Source: JAIXWP01 sp044371755
Lineage (GTDB): Bacteria; Bacteroidota; Bacteroidia; Flavobacteriales_D; Sanyastnellaceae
DNA length: 37,528 bases
Direction of reading: 5' to 3'
NCBI GenBank assembly: GCA_044371755.1
Contig: JBILSZ010000017.1
Span: forward strand, 1 to 37,528
This document shows, piece after piece, positions 1 to 7,350 of this stretch. The notes beneath the pieces are model-generated. The model searched no databases, was not told the DNA's origin, and saw only the letters and a program-made list of their open reading frames with translations. Position 1 is the first letter of the stretch; each line of letters begins with the position of its first letter. The position numbers were made by a program, and so were the translations under genes.

Positions 1-25
1 GCTGTTCGCGATCTTCTTCATTCAT
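1..25 (-). CDS. Possible 5' end of a gene cut by the left edge
   Basis: On the minus strand two overlapping ATG codons lie at 23-25 (reading MNEEDREQ to the edge) and 19-21 (reading MKKIANS). Both frames stay open to the edge, and only seven or eight codons are visible, so no product can be named. The reason to suspect a gene is the exact TAnnTTTG promoter element at 52-59, which points at these codons and would leave a leader of about 20 bases. The frame cannot be decided from this window. Confidence 0.3.
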
Positions 26-51
26 AGGCGATCAGAGATGTTCAGGTTGGT

Positions 52-59
52 CAAATATA
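52..59 (-). promoter_or_regulatory. Bacteroidota-type -7 promoter element (TATATTTG)
   Basis: The minus strand reads TATATTTG, an exact match to the Bacteroidota -7 consensus TAnnTTTG. It lies 26 bases upstream of the candidate ATG at 23-25. No convincing -33 TTTG is seen at the usual spacing. An 8-base motif with two free positions can arise by chance, so its position in a gap is the main support. Confidence 0.4.
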
Positions 60-128
60 CGATTTTTTCTACCTAAATGTGGTGTCTCAATCGCAATTAT
101 TAACAGTTTAAGAAAATCCGACTAGGGT

Positions 129-755
129 CTAATGCTTTATAAAATAATACATTAGCTTGATATACTCGTTGTTAGTGAGGACAAGTCCCGACTCTTTTTT
201 CCACCATGCATTGGGGTCAAAGTCTTCACTCTTTGCTCCGTGATAGCTTAGAACGATAGTACTTCCTTCAAAGGCTTTGTCAAATGTGCGACGTACTCTA
301 CGAAGATGATAGTCGTTGCTAATTACGGTGATGGTTTTGTAATTTCCTTTTTCAGCAAATGCTCGCACTTCAATCGCCTCTTCCTGAGTAGAAGTGGCCG
401 TGAGCAAGGGTGTTATGAGGCTGTCAGGCATTCCTTTTTTTATCATTAAATGCGCTGTTAATTGAGCTTCGAGCAAGGTTGTATCCAATGCGAGCAGTGC
501 GCTGGGCACATGTCCGCCAGTTGTAATATATCTTTTGGCTGGGTGAATTCGATGGACATTTACGGCTTCCATTCCGCGTTCATAACTGCTGCCTCCGAGT
601 ACTACCACTAATTCAGAATATTGCAAAGGGTCTTCGTCAACAAGATAATTACCCAGGCCTCGAAGAATGGGTTTCATAAAGATGACAAGCAATAAAATAG
701 TAGCAGAAAAATAAATTAAGCGTCGGAACCACTTTTTTTTCCAATATTCTTTCAT
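129..755 (-). CDS. YdcF/SanA/ElyC-like membrane-anchored protein (DUF218)
   Basis: This 208-residue protein begins with a basic stretch and one hydrophobic segment (about residues 12-32), then a single soluble domain. The domain carries the YdcF/DUF218 hallmarks: a hydrophobic strand ending in VVLGG near residues 50-54, a TSTQEEA segment in the middle, and VISNDYHLRR near residue 145. Members of this family (SanA, ElyC, YdcF) are inner-membrane proteins facing the periplasm and are linked to envelope integrity and polysaccharide processing; the reaction is not firmly known. The ATG start lies 10 bases after the stop of the upstream binding-protein gene, so the two are probably co-transcribed. 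Family assignment is good; cellular role is inference. Confidence 0.75.
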   Translation of the reverse strand: MKEYWKKKWFRRLIYFSATILLLVIFMKPILRGLGNYLVDEDPLQYSELVVVLGGSSYERGMEAVNVHRIHPAKRYITTGGHVPSALLALDTTLLEAQLTAHLMIKKGMPDSLITPLLTATSTQEEAIEVRAFAEKGNYKTITVISNDYHLRRVRRTFDKAFEGSTIVLSYHGAKSEDFDPNAWWKKESGLVLTNNEYIKLMYYFIKH

Positions 756-765
756 TATTTAAAAA

Positions 766-1635
766 TTAAATAGGTTTGAGCCATTCTGCTAGACATTTTT
801 CAGATTCGATTTTCTCCGTAGGATATCCTATGCTTCCCAATGCAGTCTTTGCATTATTAAGACTATTTAAATTGAGAGTATAATTGTTATTCCATAATGT
901 ATTTTGAAGCCATTTTATTGCTTCCGTTTCTGTCATCTCAAATCTTCTGGATAAATGCGTAGGGCTAAGATTATCTTCTTTGAAGGCAATGCACTCTGGA
1001 ATCATTAAATCGAGCATGGCCTTTATTTCTTTCGATTTTTCATTCATAGCATTCGCGCTTGCCACGATCAGAAACCCGCTCCATGGTGCGTTGAATTCCC
1101 CTATTTTCCTAAGACTGCCATTCTTTACGAAGGGGCGTGTCATGAATTTTTCCCAATAAAATACATCACTTTTTCTTGTCATCAATGCGTCTACTCCTCC
1201 GTGCAAACTTTGTATCACTTGAAATTGACTTTCTTCAATTCTTATACCCCGTTGTCTAGCATGTACCATTGCCATAAGATGACTACCCGAACCGAATCGT
1301 GATACAGCATATTTTAATTCTTTTTGAGAATTTAATTCTTGCAGTGGATTTTCTATTCCTGTGTAGATGCCCCAGACGAGAGGCGATTCGATGTACGTTT
1401 TAACTACTGTTGCCTCCAATCCTTGTGATATGGCGCTAACATAGCCTTCGGTGAGAAGGATGGCGATATCCAGCTCTCCGCGCGCCAAAGCCGCAGTCAT
1501 CGCTCCAGTTCCACCGGCATAGAATGTCCATTGCACATCCAGCCCAGCGCTCTCAAATAAACCCTTCTCCAAAGCCAGCTGCCAAGGCAAATTAAAGTGC
1601 TCCGGCACCCCCCCGATTTTTATCAATGCTCTCAA
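766..1635 (-). CDS. Cytosolic NMT1/THI5-like substrate-binding protein
   Basis: This 289-residue protein has the type-2 periplasmic-binding fold of the NMT1/THI5 and ABC substrate-binding families. An N-terminal strand leads into VPEHFNLPW (10-18), then LALEKGLFESAGLDV (about 20-34), a glycine-rich loop AGGTGAM (40-46) and GELDIAIL (53-60). It has no signal peptide, lipobox or neighbouring permease or ATPase, so it is probably cytosolic. From memory it resembles the Candida albicans CA3427 family of intracellular binding-protein-like proteins, whose ligand is unsettled. The start is TTG at 1635. The codon two positions upstream is a TAG stop, and the next in-frame ATG (residue 46) would delete conserved sequence. 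This TTG is supplied by the last unit of the 7-base repeat array. Ligand unknown. Confidence 0.7.
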   Translation of the reverse strand: MRALIKIGGVPEHFNLPWQLALEKGLFESAGLDVQWTFYAGGTGAMTAALARGELDIAILLTEGYVSAISQGLEATVVKTYIESPLVWGIYTGIENPLQELNSQKELKYAVSRFGSGSHLMAMVHARQRGIRIEESQFQVIQSLHGGVDALMTRKSDVFYWEKFMTRPFVKNGSLRKIGEFNAPWSGFLIVASANAMNEKSKEIKAMLDLMIPECIAFKEDNLSPTHLSRRFEMTETEAIKWLQNTLWNNNYTLNLNSLNNAKTALGSIGYPTEKIESEKCLAEWLKPI

Positions 1636-1740
1636 ATTCTATATTCTATATTCTGAATTCACAATTCGCAACTCGCGATTCGCAATTCGGAATTCATAAT
1701 TCATAATTCATAATTCGTAATTCGCAATTCTGAATTCCAA
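1636..1740. repeat. Heptamer tandem array, 15 units of GAATTNN (minus-strand sense)
   Basis: Fifteen consecutive 7-base units fill 105 bases exactly. Read on the minus strand, the direction of the flanking genes, the unit is GAATT followed by two variable bases (CA, GC, AC, AT, CC, GT and so on). A few units are degenerate: GAATCGC, GAGTTGC and GAATATA twice. The last unit, GAATTTG, provides the TTG start codon of the binding-protein gene. Adding or losing units would change what lies upstream of the start without altering the protein. Confidence 0.9.
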
Positions 1741-1768
1741 ACCCTGTCTTCTCACTCTCACACTAGCC

Positions 1769-1848
1769 TATTATCTTATTATCTTATTATCTTATTATCT
1801 TATTATCTTATTATCCTATTATCCTATTATCCTATTATCTTATTACCT
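1769..1848. repeat. Octamer tandem array, 10 units of TATTATCY
   Basis: Ten consecutive 8-base units run without a gap. Units 1-5 and 9 are TATTATCT, units 6-8 are TATTATCC and the last is TATTACCT. On the minus strand the unit is RGATAATA. The last unit overlaps by two bases the stop codon (1847-1849) of the VWA-domain gene, so the array begins exactly at the end of that gene. Each unit contains TAA on the sense strand and the 8-base period rotates the frame, so all three frames are closed. A 28-base unique segment (1741-1768) separates it from the heptamer array. Confidence 0.9.
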
Positions 1849-3934
1849 AGTACGTTCCCGCTCGCTTCCGTAGCAGCCATTCCAGGGATAAAAGACCGAT
1901 AAGAAGGAAGAGTATCCAACGGAAATTGATAAGGTCATTTAGCTCCTTATTTTCATACGATATCGCTGCGATGTCCTCGCGTGCTTTTATGAGCTCGGCC
2001 AATTTAGATACCTCACGAGGACTTACCATTTCGCCACCATTATCTTTTGCAAATTGATACAGCAACTTATGATCCGCTACGGTATTGGTCAGTTCTACTT
2101 GCAATGCGCTAACGCTGAACTCGCCACTTTCAATGAGGTTTTGCCCTTCACTCACCACCGTCGCTGTGTATTTGTAATTACCAACAGGCAGGTTGCCAGC
2201 ATTCAATTTATAACGTCCGCCCTGCGGAGAGAAGGTGTACGGAAACTCTTTGCCTTCTTCATTTTTAATAGCCATTTTAATTTCTTTGTCAGTAATGGCT
2301 TCATAGGATGCATTGTATAACTCTGCATCAAAAATGATAGGTTCATTTTCTGGAAAATCATTTTTAGCATTCACTCTAAACAACGATTTGTCGTCCTTCA
2401 CAGCAAGGTATTGAACCATTTTGGTTATCATCTCGTTGAATGCTTCATGATTTTCAAATTGTCTAAAACTATTTATTCTCCAACGCCATATTCCTTCTCC
2501 AGCTATTAAACCTATTTTGGTTTCTCCTTTTTTATTGAAAGAAATTAATGGTTTGTCAGTAGCAATTTGTCCGACTTGTTGCACCACAAAGGTGACCGCT
2601 CCTTGGCTGCTGGATTGTTCACCGAAAGGTACTGTCAGCGGCGGTACGTTGCGTATCATCTCAACGGTGTTTGGCGAGAGTTGGAATATTGAAAAACCCT
2701 CTGCAACGCTTCCACCTACCTCTGTGTTGGCATTGCGATAATTACTGAGATTGTACCCTACAGTTAATTCGTTGAAAGCTCTGAAGTCGGTATTGGCACC
2801 CCAAACAAATAGAGCAGGGATATTTTTATCCAGTGCATTGCTTACATAGTTGAGTCCAATGCCCCCAACAGCAGGCAATTGGTGGAATATTACAAGGTTG
2901 TAATCATTGATATTTCCTTTGAAATCTTTTACCAACTTCGACTCTACCGCATACGCTTCATTATTGGTAATTGACTCGCTCAAGGCCTGCATGTCTGGAT
3001 GCGGCGCTGACGCGAGTAGGAGTACTTTCTGGCGACTATCTAGTACTTCGATGAAGACATCTTTACGATTATTGGCAGTCGTGATTTCGTTTTTAACCGT
3101 ACTTACATTAATAGTGTATCGTTGAAGACCTACTGTTTTCGCTTCTTGGAAAATATTAATTGTTTTGAATGAACGTTCTCCGCTGAATGTGATGGTTTCA
3201 GAATATACCGTATTACCCTTTGTTGTTACGGTTAGCTGCACGGTTTCACCCGATGCCTTCCGTCCTTCAACTGTAATTTGAATAGGAAACTGATTGTTGA
3301 GATAGGCAAGTCGATTGGCAGCTACTTCAGATATCAATACGTCTTTATGCACAGTGGTATCGCCTAGAGCGATCGTATAAACTGGGGCGTTTAATTTTTT
3401 GTAAGCGTAGTTCGGACTGCTGCCTTTGTTGTATAATCCATCCGATGCAAAAATGATAGCTCCGAGATTGCGCCCACTAAAACGATTGGTCAACTCATTG
3501 AAGAGATTGGAGTAATCAGTGAGGGGCGCATCGAAGCGGACGCTATCAATGCCATCTTCAAACTTATCGCCAAACGAAAAAGAACGTACATCATAATCTT
3601 CCCCTAAAGCAGCTTGCAATGCTTTGACATTTTCTAAATATTCTTTTTTGTAAAAAGCACTATCTCCAACAACTCCAAGAGATTGGCTATTGTCTTGCGC
3701 AATTACGACAATGGGTTTTTCAACTTCGCGATTGATGGACTTTACAAGAGGCTTTAACAAAAAGAAAGCAAGAAACGCTACCGCAATAAAACGAAGCACC
3801 CCAAGCAAAGAAGCAAGGGGCGTTCCATAGGTCCGATTGAATTTATCGCGGAAATACAAGGCCCCCGCGTAGATGGTTCCAGCGAGTAAGCATAAAATTA
3901 TATACCAAGAAGGTGCTTGTGTTAAAATTTCCAC
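1847..3934 (-). CDS. VWA-domain membrane protein (BatA-like architecture)
   Basis: This 695-residue protein has two N-terminal membrane helices (about 8-27 and 42-62) and a von Willebrand A-like domain. An intact MIDAS metal-site motif D81-x-S83-x-S85 is visible, with further candidate ligands at T139 and in SDG (164-166). A long beta-rich region with Ig-like stretches follows, and a last membrane helix lies near 667-686 before a basic tail. The topology (helices at both ends, large periplasmic part) resembles the Bat and large VWA membrane proteins of Bacteroidota, whose function is poorly defined. The start is GTG at 3932-3934; no in-frame ATG lies between it and the end of fabG, 22 bases upstream. 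Same-strand spacing suggests co-transcription with fabG. Partner unknown. Confidence 0.7.
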   Translation of the reverse strand: MEILTQAPSWYIILCLLAGTIYAGALYFRDKFNRTYGTPLASLLGVLRFIAVAFLAFFLLKPLVKSINREVEKPIVVIAQDNSQSLGVVGDSAFYKKEYLENVKALQAALGEDYDVRSFSFGDKFEDGIDSVRFDAPLTDYSNLFNELTNRFSGRNLGAIIFASDGLYNKGSSPNYAYKKLNAPVYTIALGDTTVHKDVLISEVAANRLAYLNNQFPIQITVEGRKASGETVQLTVTTKGNTVYSETITFSGERSFKTINIFQEAKTVGLQRYTINVSTVKNEITTANNRKDVFIEVLDSRQKVLLLASAPHPDMQALSESITNNEAYAVESKLVKDFKGNINDYNLVIFHQLPAVGGIGLNYVSNALDKNIPALFVWGANTDFRAFNELTVGYNLSNYRNANTEVGGSVAEGFSIFQLSPNTVEMIRNVPPLTVPFGEQSSSQGAVTFVVQQVGQIATDKPLISFNKKGETKIGLIAGEGIWRWRINSFRQFENHEAFNEMITKMVQYLAVKDDKSLFRVNAKNDFPENEPIIFDAELYNASYEAITDKEIKMAIKNEEGKEFPYTFSPQGGRYKLNAGNLPVGNYKYTATVVSEGQNLIESGEFSVSALQVELTNTVADHKLLYQFAKDNGGEMVSPREVSKLAELIKAREDIAAISYENKELNDLINFRWILFLLIGLLSLEWLLRKRAGTY

Positions 3935-3956
3935 GGTTTGATTTAATTCAATATTC

Positions 3957-4700
3957 TTACATCAACATTCCACCACACACATGAAGTGTCTGTCCAGTGA
4001 CATATGCACTCATGTTGGAAGCGAGGAAAAGAGTAGCATTGGCTACATCTTCGGCAGAGCCGCCTCTTTTCAATGGAATAGCATCTCTCCACTGCTGTAC
4101 TACTTTCTCGTCTAATGCTCCGGTCATTTCAGTTTCAATAAATCCAGGAGCAATGGCATTGCAACGGATATTTCTCGATCCCAATTCTGCTGCCACGCTC
4201 TTTGTGAACCCTATAATACCAGCTTTGGATGCAGCATAATTTGCTTGACCTGCATTTCCTTTCACGCCTACCACTGACGACATATTGATGATGCTGCCAG
4301 ATTTTGCCTTGAGCATTGGCTTGATAACAGCTTTGGTGAGGTTGAAGACAGACTTCAAATTCACTTGCATGATTTCATCCCATTGTTCTTCGCTCATGCG
4401 CATCAATAAATTATCGCGCGTGATACCAGCGTTGTTTACTAAGATATCTACAGTTCCGAATTCTTTTACTACTTCATCGATAAGTGCATGCGCCGCATCA
4501 TAATTGGCAGCATCGCTCTTATAGCCTTTTGCTACACCACCTTTTGCAGAAAGTTCTGCTTCAAGCGCTCTTGCTTTTTCTTCTGAGGAAGCATAGGTGA
4601 ATACCACAATGGCACCCTGTTCGATGAATTTTTCTGCGATTCCTTTTCCGATTCCTCTCGAGGCTCCGGTGATGATGGCTACTTTACCTTTCAATAACAT
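3957..4700 (-). CDS. fabG: 3-oxoacyl-[acyl-carrier-protein] reductase
   Basis: This cytosolic enzyme reduces 3-oxoacyl-ACP to 3-hydroxyacyl-ACP with NADPH in fatty-acid elongation. At 247 residues it has the standard FabG length. The short-chain dehydrogenase motifs are all present: TGASRGIG at 11-18, NNAG at 89-92, catalytic N114, S142, Y155 and K159 (YAASK), and PGFIETEMT at 185-193. The C-terminal signature reads CGGMLM, close to the usual xGGMxM. The ATG start lies 31 bases after the CCG Fe-S gene, with the VWA gene 22 bases further on. No other fab gene is adjacent, so a related short-chain reductase cannot be fully excluded, but the motif set and length make FabG by far the best fit. 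Confidence 0.9.
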   Translation of the reverse strand: MLLKGKVAIITGASRGIGKGIAEKFIEQGAIVVFTYASSEEKARALEAELSAKGGVAKGYKSDAANYDAAHALIDEVVKEFGTVDILVNNAGITRDNLLMRMSEEQWDEIMQVNLKSVFNLTKAVIKPMLKAKSGSIINMSSVVGVKGNAGQANYAASKAGIIGFTKSVAAELGSRNIRCNAIAPGFIETEMTGALDEKVVQQWRDAIPLKRGGSAEDVANATLFLASNMSAYVTGQTLHVCGGMLM

Positions 4701-4731
4701 GATGTAGTGATTTATAGTATTGAGTATAATG

Positions 4732-5520
4732 TTATATTCTTCCTGCGATTAGTTCAGCGATATCTTTTACCACGACCTCTGCTTCTTTTTCAAAATGCTT
4801 TACACCATCGGTCATCATGGTATTGCAAAATGGACATCCTGTGGCAATAATGTCCGCCTTTGTTTCGAGCGCATCTTCTGTGCGCTCAACGTTTACTTCT
4901 TTATTGCCAGGTTCTGCTTCTTTAAACATTTGAGCTCCGCCTGCACCGCAGCACAAGCCCTTGGCACGCGAGCGTTTCATTTCTACCAACTCTGCGTCTA
5001 GGTGAGATAGCATTTCTCTTGGTGCTTCGTAGACATTATTTCCTCGTCCGAGATAGCAAGGATCGTGGAACGTGATTTTTTTTCCAACAAAATCGCCACC
5101 TTCCTTGATTTTAATTCTTCCTTCGGAGAGCAACTGATTGATGAGTTCTGAATGATGCACCACATCGTAATGTCCGCCCAATTCAGCGTATTCATTTTTG
5201 AGTGTATTGAAACAATGCGGACATCCAGTCACGATTTTTTTTACTTCATATCCATTGAGTACTGCAATGTTTTGCATGGCCATCATTTGAAACAGGAATT
5301 CATTGCCAGCACGTTTAGCAGGATCTCCTGTGCAGCTTTCTTCTTCGCCAAGAATGGCGAAAGAAATCTGACAATGGTTGAGGATTTTAGCAATGGAGCG
5401 CGTGATGCGCTTGGCGCGATCATCAAAGCTCCCAGCACATCCTACCCAAAAAAGTATTTCAGGAACCTCACCTGCGGCGAGGAATTCTGCCATTGTTTTT
5501 ACTTGAATGTCCTGACTCAT
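4732..5520 (-). CDS. CCG-domain Fe-S protein (HdrB / EtfD C-terminal-like)
   Basis: This 262-residue protein consists of two cysteine-rich CCG domains as in heterodisulfide reductase HdrB, GlpC, LldE and the C-terminal part of EtfD. The second domain has the full ligand set C155, C190-C191, C229 and C232. The first has C28, C63 (in ESCTGD), C100 and C103, with a single cysteine where HdrB has a pair. Such domains hold a 4Fe-4S cluster at a catalytic or quinone-reducing site. The open frame extends to a TTG at 5538, but the ATG at 5520 (MSQDIQ) is the better start. The membrane 4Fe-4S partner is encoded two genes upstream at 5975-7291, with a HAD gene between them. The electron donor is inferred, not shown. 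Confidence 0.8.
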   Translation of the reverse strand: MSQDIQVKTMAEFLAAGEVPEILFWVGCAGSFDDRAKRITRSIAKILNHCQISFAILGEEESCTGDPAKRAGNEFLFQMMAMQNIAVLNGYEVKKIVTGCPHCFNTLKNEYAELGGHYDVVHHSELINQLLSEGRIKIKEGGDFVGKKITFHDPCYLGRGNNVYEAPREMLSHLDAELVEMKRSRAKGLCCGAGGAQMFKEAEPGNKEVNVERTEDALETKADIIATGCPFCNTMMTDGVKHFEKEAEVVVKDIAELIAGRI

Positions 5521-5544
5521 ATCGTTTTGTTTTGTCAAACTTTT

Positions 5545-5970
5545 TTATTCATCATTTTTAAAGACTTGAATCACCATTTCCTTTTCAACGAGGTCGGTGA
5601 ATTTGCCTTCAAATCGAGTGGCACGCACCATGTGATTGTCTATCCAATGATAATTGCCACCTCTTGGTTTGCCGAAGATGATTCCATGATATTTAAATCC
5701 ATTTTTCTTCAGCCATCTTTCAGTCACTTCTCTATGCGCTTCGGTGCGTGAGGTGAAAAAATAAATTACATGTCCTTCATCGTACCACTGATTACACTTT
5801 TGTAAGGCATCAGGATAGATAGCAGCATCTTCCATGCGTTCGGGTTCTTCGTTGGGAATGTCTTCGCCCACTGTTCCATCGATGTCGATAAGAAAATTTT
5901 TGATGTGAGCGGGTAGGATAGGGGAGATTTTTTTACCGTCCTCTTCGGCCTCTTGCAACATGTCGTTCAT
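5545..5970 (-). CDS. Small HAD-superfamily phosphatase-like protein
   Basis: This 141-residue protein is a minimal HAD-fold hydrolase. Motif I is D29-I-D31-G-T, motif II is T73-S74 in FFTSR, motif III is probably K101 in FGKPRGG, and motif IV is D111 in WIDN. No large cap domain is present, which suggests a macromolecular or phospho-sugar/nucleotide substrate, but the substrate is not known. The open frame extends to an ATG at 6030, inside the upstream gene. The ATG at 5970 lies 4 bases after that gene's stop and is the more likely start. Its place between the two halves of an Fe-S oxidoreductase is unusual and may be simple operon packing. Confidence 0.7.
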   Translation of the reverse strand: MNDMLQEAEEDGKKISPILPAHIKNFLIDIDGTVGEDIPNEEPERMEDAAIYPDALQKCNQWYDEGHVIYFFTSRTEAHREVTERWLKKNGFKYHGIIFGKPRGGNYHWIDNHMVRATRFEGKFTDLVEKEMVIQVFKNDE

Positions 5971-5974
5971 TTTC

Positions 5975-7291
5975 TTAAGAATTTCTCCAATTAGCGCGGT
6001 CTCCAGCAGCAAATGCCCAAGGCGCACCATTGTTTTCGATATTATTAAACATTACAGTGATGCTCTCTGGTGACTTTGATTCTTCCATGATAAGATATCG
6101 TCTCAAGTCGACGATTATCTCTAATGGATTAATGTTCACCGGACAAGCTTCTGTGCATGCGTTGCAGGAGGTACATGCCCAAAGTTCTTCTTCGCTGATA
6201 TAGTCTCTTAAAAGCGATTTTCCATCTTCTTTCCATTCACCACCATTGCTGTCCATCACTTTACCCACCTCTTCCAAACGATCGCGGGTATCCATCATTA
6301 TTTTTCTTGGTGAAAGTAATTTGCCTGTTTGATTGGCGGGACACTCAGAGGTGCAACGTCCACATTCGGTGCAGGAATAGGCATTCATCAATTGCACCCA
6401 ATTCAAGTCGAATACATCCTTGGCTCCAAACCGTTGTGGGGCACCTGCATCAGCTGCGGGGGCTGCATAGGGATCGGCGTTTGGATCCAACATGAGTCTT
6501 ACCTCGCGCGTCACACTTGCCAAATTATCGAAGCTACCCGCGGGCTTGAGCTTGCTGTAGTAAGTATTAGGAAATGCAAGGATGATATGTAAATGCTTAG
6601 AGTACGTGAGGTATACTATGAAGCCTAATATCGCAATGATGTGGAACCACCAGCAAAATCGCTCAACGAAAATCAATGTGCCTTCGGACAACCCAGATAA
6701 CATTGGCGCTAGGAACTGACTTACAGGATAAGAACCAGCATTTAAATAGTGCTCGCTTCCCATCTGTTGCAATACCAAATCAGCTGCGTTCATAGTGAGA
6801 AAAGCGGACATGATAAAAATCTCGGCAATCAAGATGTAGTTGGCATCACTCTTAGGCCAGGCGGTCATCTCACGCATGTGGAAGCGCTTGAGCTTGATTA
6901 AATTTCTTCGTGCTAAAAATGCCACGACCGCTACGAGTACAAGCAAGGCGAGTATTTCAAAAGATCCAATAAGGAAATTGTAAAATGGACCTAGAAAGCT
7001 CAATACACGGTGGGTTCCAAAAATTCCATCGATAAGAATTTCTATAATCTCGATGTTGATAATGACAAAGCCGACATATACAAACAAATGCAGCACAGCC
7101 GCGAGCGGACGAGTAAACATTTTTCCTTGCCCTAGTGCAACTCGAAACATGGTGTTCCATCTTACCGAGGTGTCACCTTCAAGAGTGACATCACGACCGA
7201 GAAGAACATTTCGTTTCACAAACATGAAACGCTTGAATGCGAAAAATCCTGCTACTGCTAGTAAAACGATAAAAAGTACTTGAGCAATCAT
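5975..7291 (-). CDS. Membrane 4Fe-4S oxidoreductase subunit (HdrC / EtfD N-terminal-like)
   Basis: This 438-residue protein has about five membrane helices in its first 235 residues, then a cytosolic ferredoxin-like domain with two 4Fe-4S motifs: C307-x2-C310-x2-C313-x3-C317-P and C373-x2-C376-x2-C379-x3-C383-P. Histidines within or beside the helices (H68, H217, H233, H235) could ligate heme b as in NarI-like domains; this is inference. Together with the CCG protein at 4732-5520 it matches the two halves of EtfD, which passes electrons from electron-transfer flavoprotein to menaquinone. The start is ATG at 7291 rather than the TTG at 7300. A well-formed promoter lies just upstream (7311-7339). 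Confidence 0.75.
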   Translation of the reverse strand: MIAQVLFIVLLAVAGFFAFKRFMFVKRNVLLGRDVTLEGDTSVRWNTMFRVALGQGKMFTRPLAAVLHLFVYVGFVIINIEIIEILIDGIFGTHRVLSFLGPFYNFLIGSFEILALLVLVAVVAFLARRNLIKLKRFHMREMTAWPKSDANYILIAEIFIMSAFLTMNAADLVLQQMGSEHYLNAGSYPVSQFLAPMLSGLSEGTLIFVERFCWWFHIIAILGFIVYLTYSKHLHIILAFPNTYYSKLKPAGSFDNLASVTREVRLMLDPNADPYAAPAADAGAPQRFGAKDVFDLNWVQLMNAYSCTECGRCTSECPANQTGKLLSPRKIMMDTRDRLEEVGKVMDSNGGEWKEDGKSLLRDYISEEELWACTSCNACTEACPVNINPLEIIVDLRRYLIMEESKSPESITVMFNNIENNGAPWAFAAGDRANWRNS

Positions 7292-7310
7292 ACCCTGCAA
7301 TTTAGAGAGT

Positions 7311-7339
7311 CAAACTTACGTGGTTTTGCGTAAAACAAA
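7311..7339 (-). promoter_or_regulatory. Promoter of the Fe-S oxidoreductase operon
   Basis: On the minus strand TTTG (7336-7339) is followed by a 17-base spacer and TAAGTTTG (7311-7318). This is an exact Bacteroidota -33/-7 arrangement with acceptable spacing. The expected transcription start is near 7304, about 13 bases before the ATG at 7291. The TTTG of the -33 box is also part of a second exact TAnnTTTG (7336-7343), so two overlapping promoters are possible. Confidence 0.6.
7316..7333. promoter_or_regulatory. Inverted repeat TTACG-N8-CGTAA inside the promoter (possible operator)
   Basis: A perfect dyad TTACG-N8-CGTAA spans 18 bases. It lies almost wholly within the spacer between the -33 and -7 boxes and touches the first bases of the -7 box. 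A dimeric regulator bound here would block the polymerase. The motif could also fold as a weak hairpin, but it lies upstream of the expected transcription start, which argues for DNA binding. No regulator gene is nearby. Confidence 0.4.
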
Positions 7340-7350
7340 GATAAAAAGAG

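Noticed and set aside
1636..1848. CRISPR-like array
   Set aside because: Units are 7 and 8 bases with no spacers; these are simple tandem repeats.
5152..5751. Plus-strand 199-codon frame opposite the Fe-S and HAD genes
   Set aside because: Both minus-strand genes have clear motifs; the plus frame has none and crosses their boundary.
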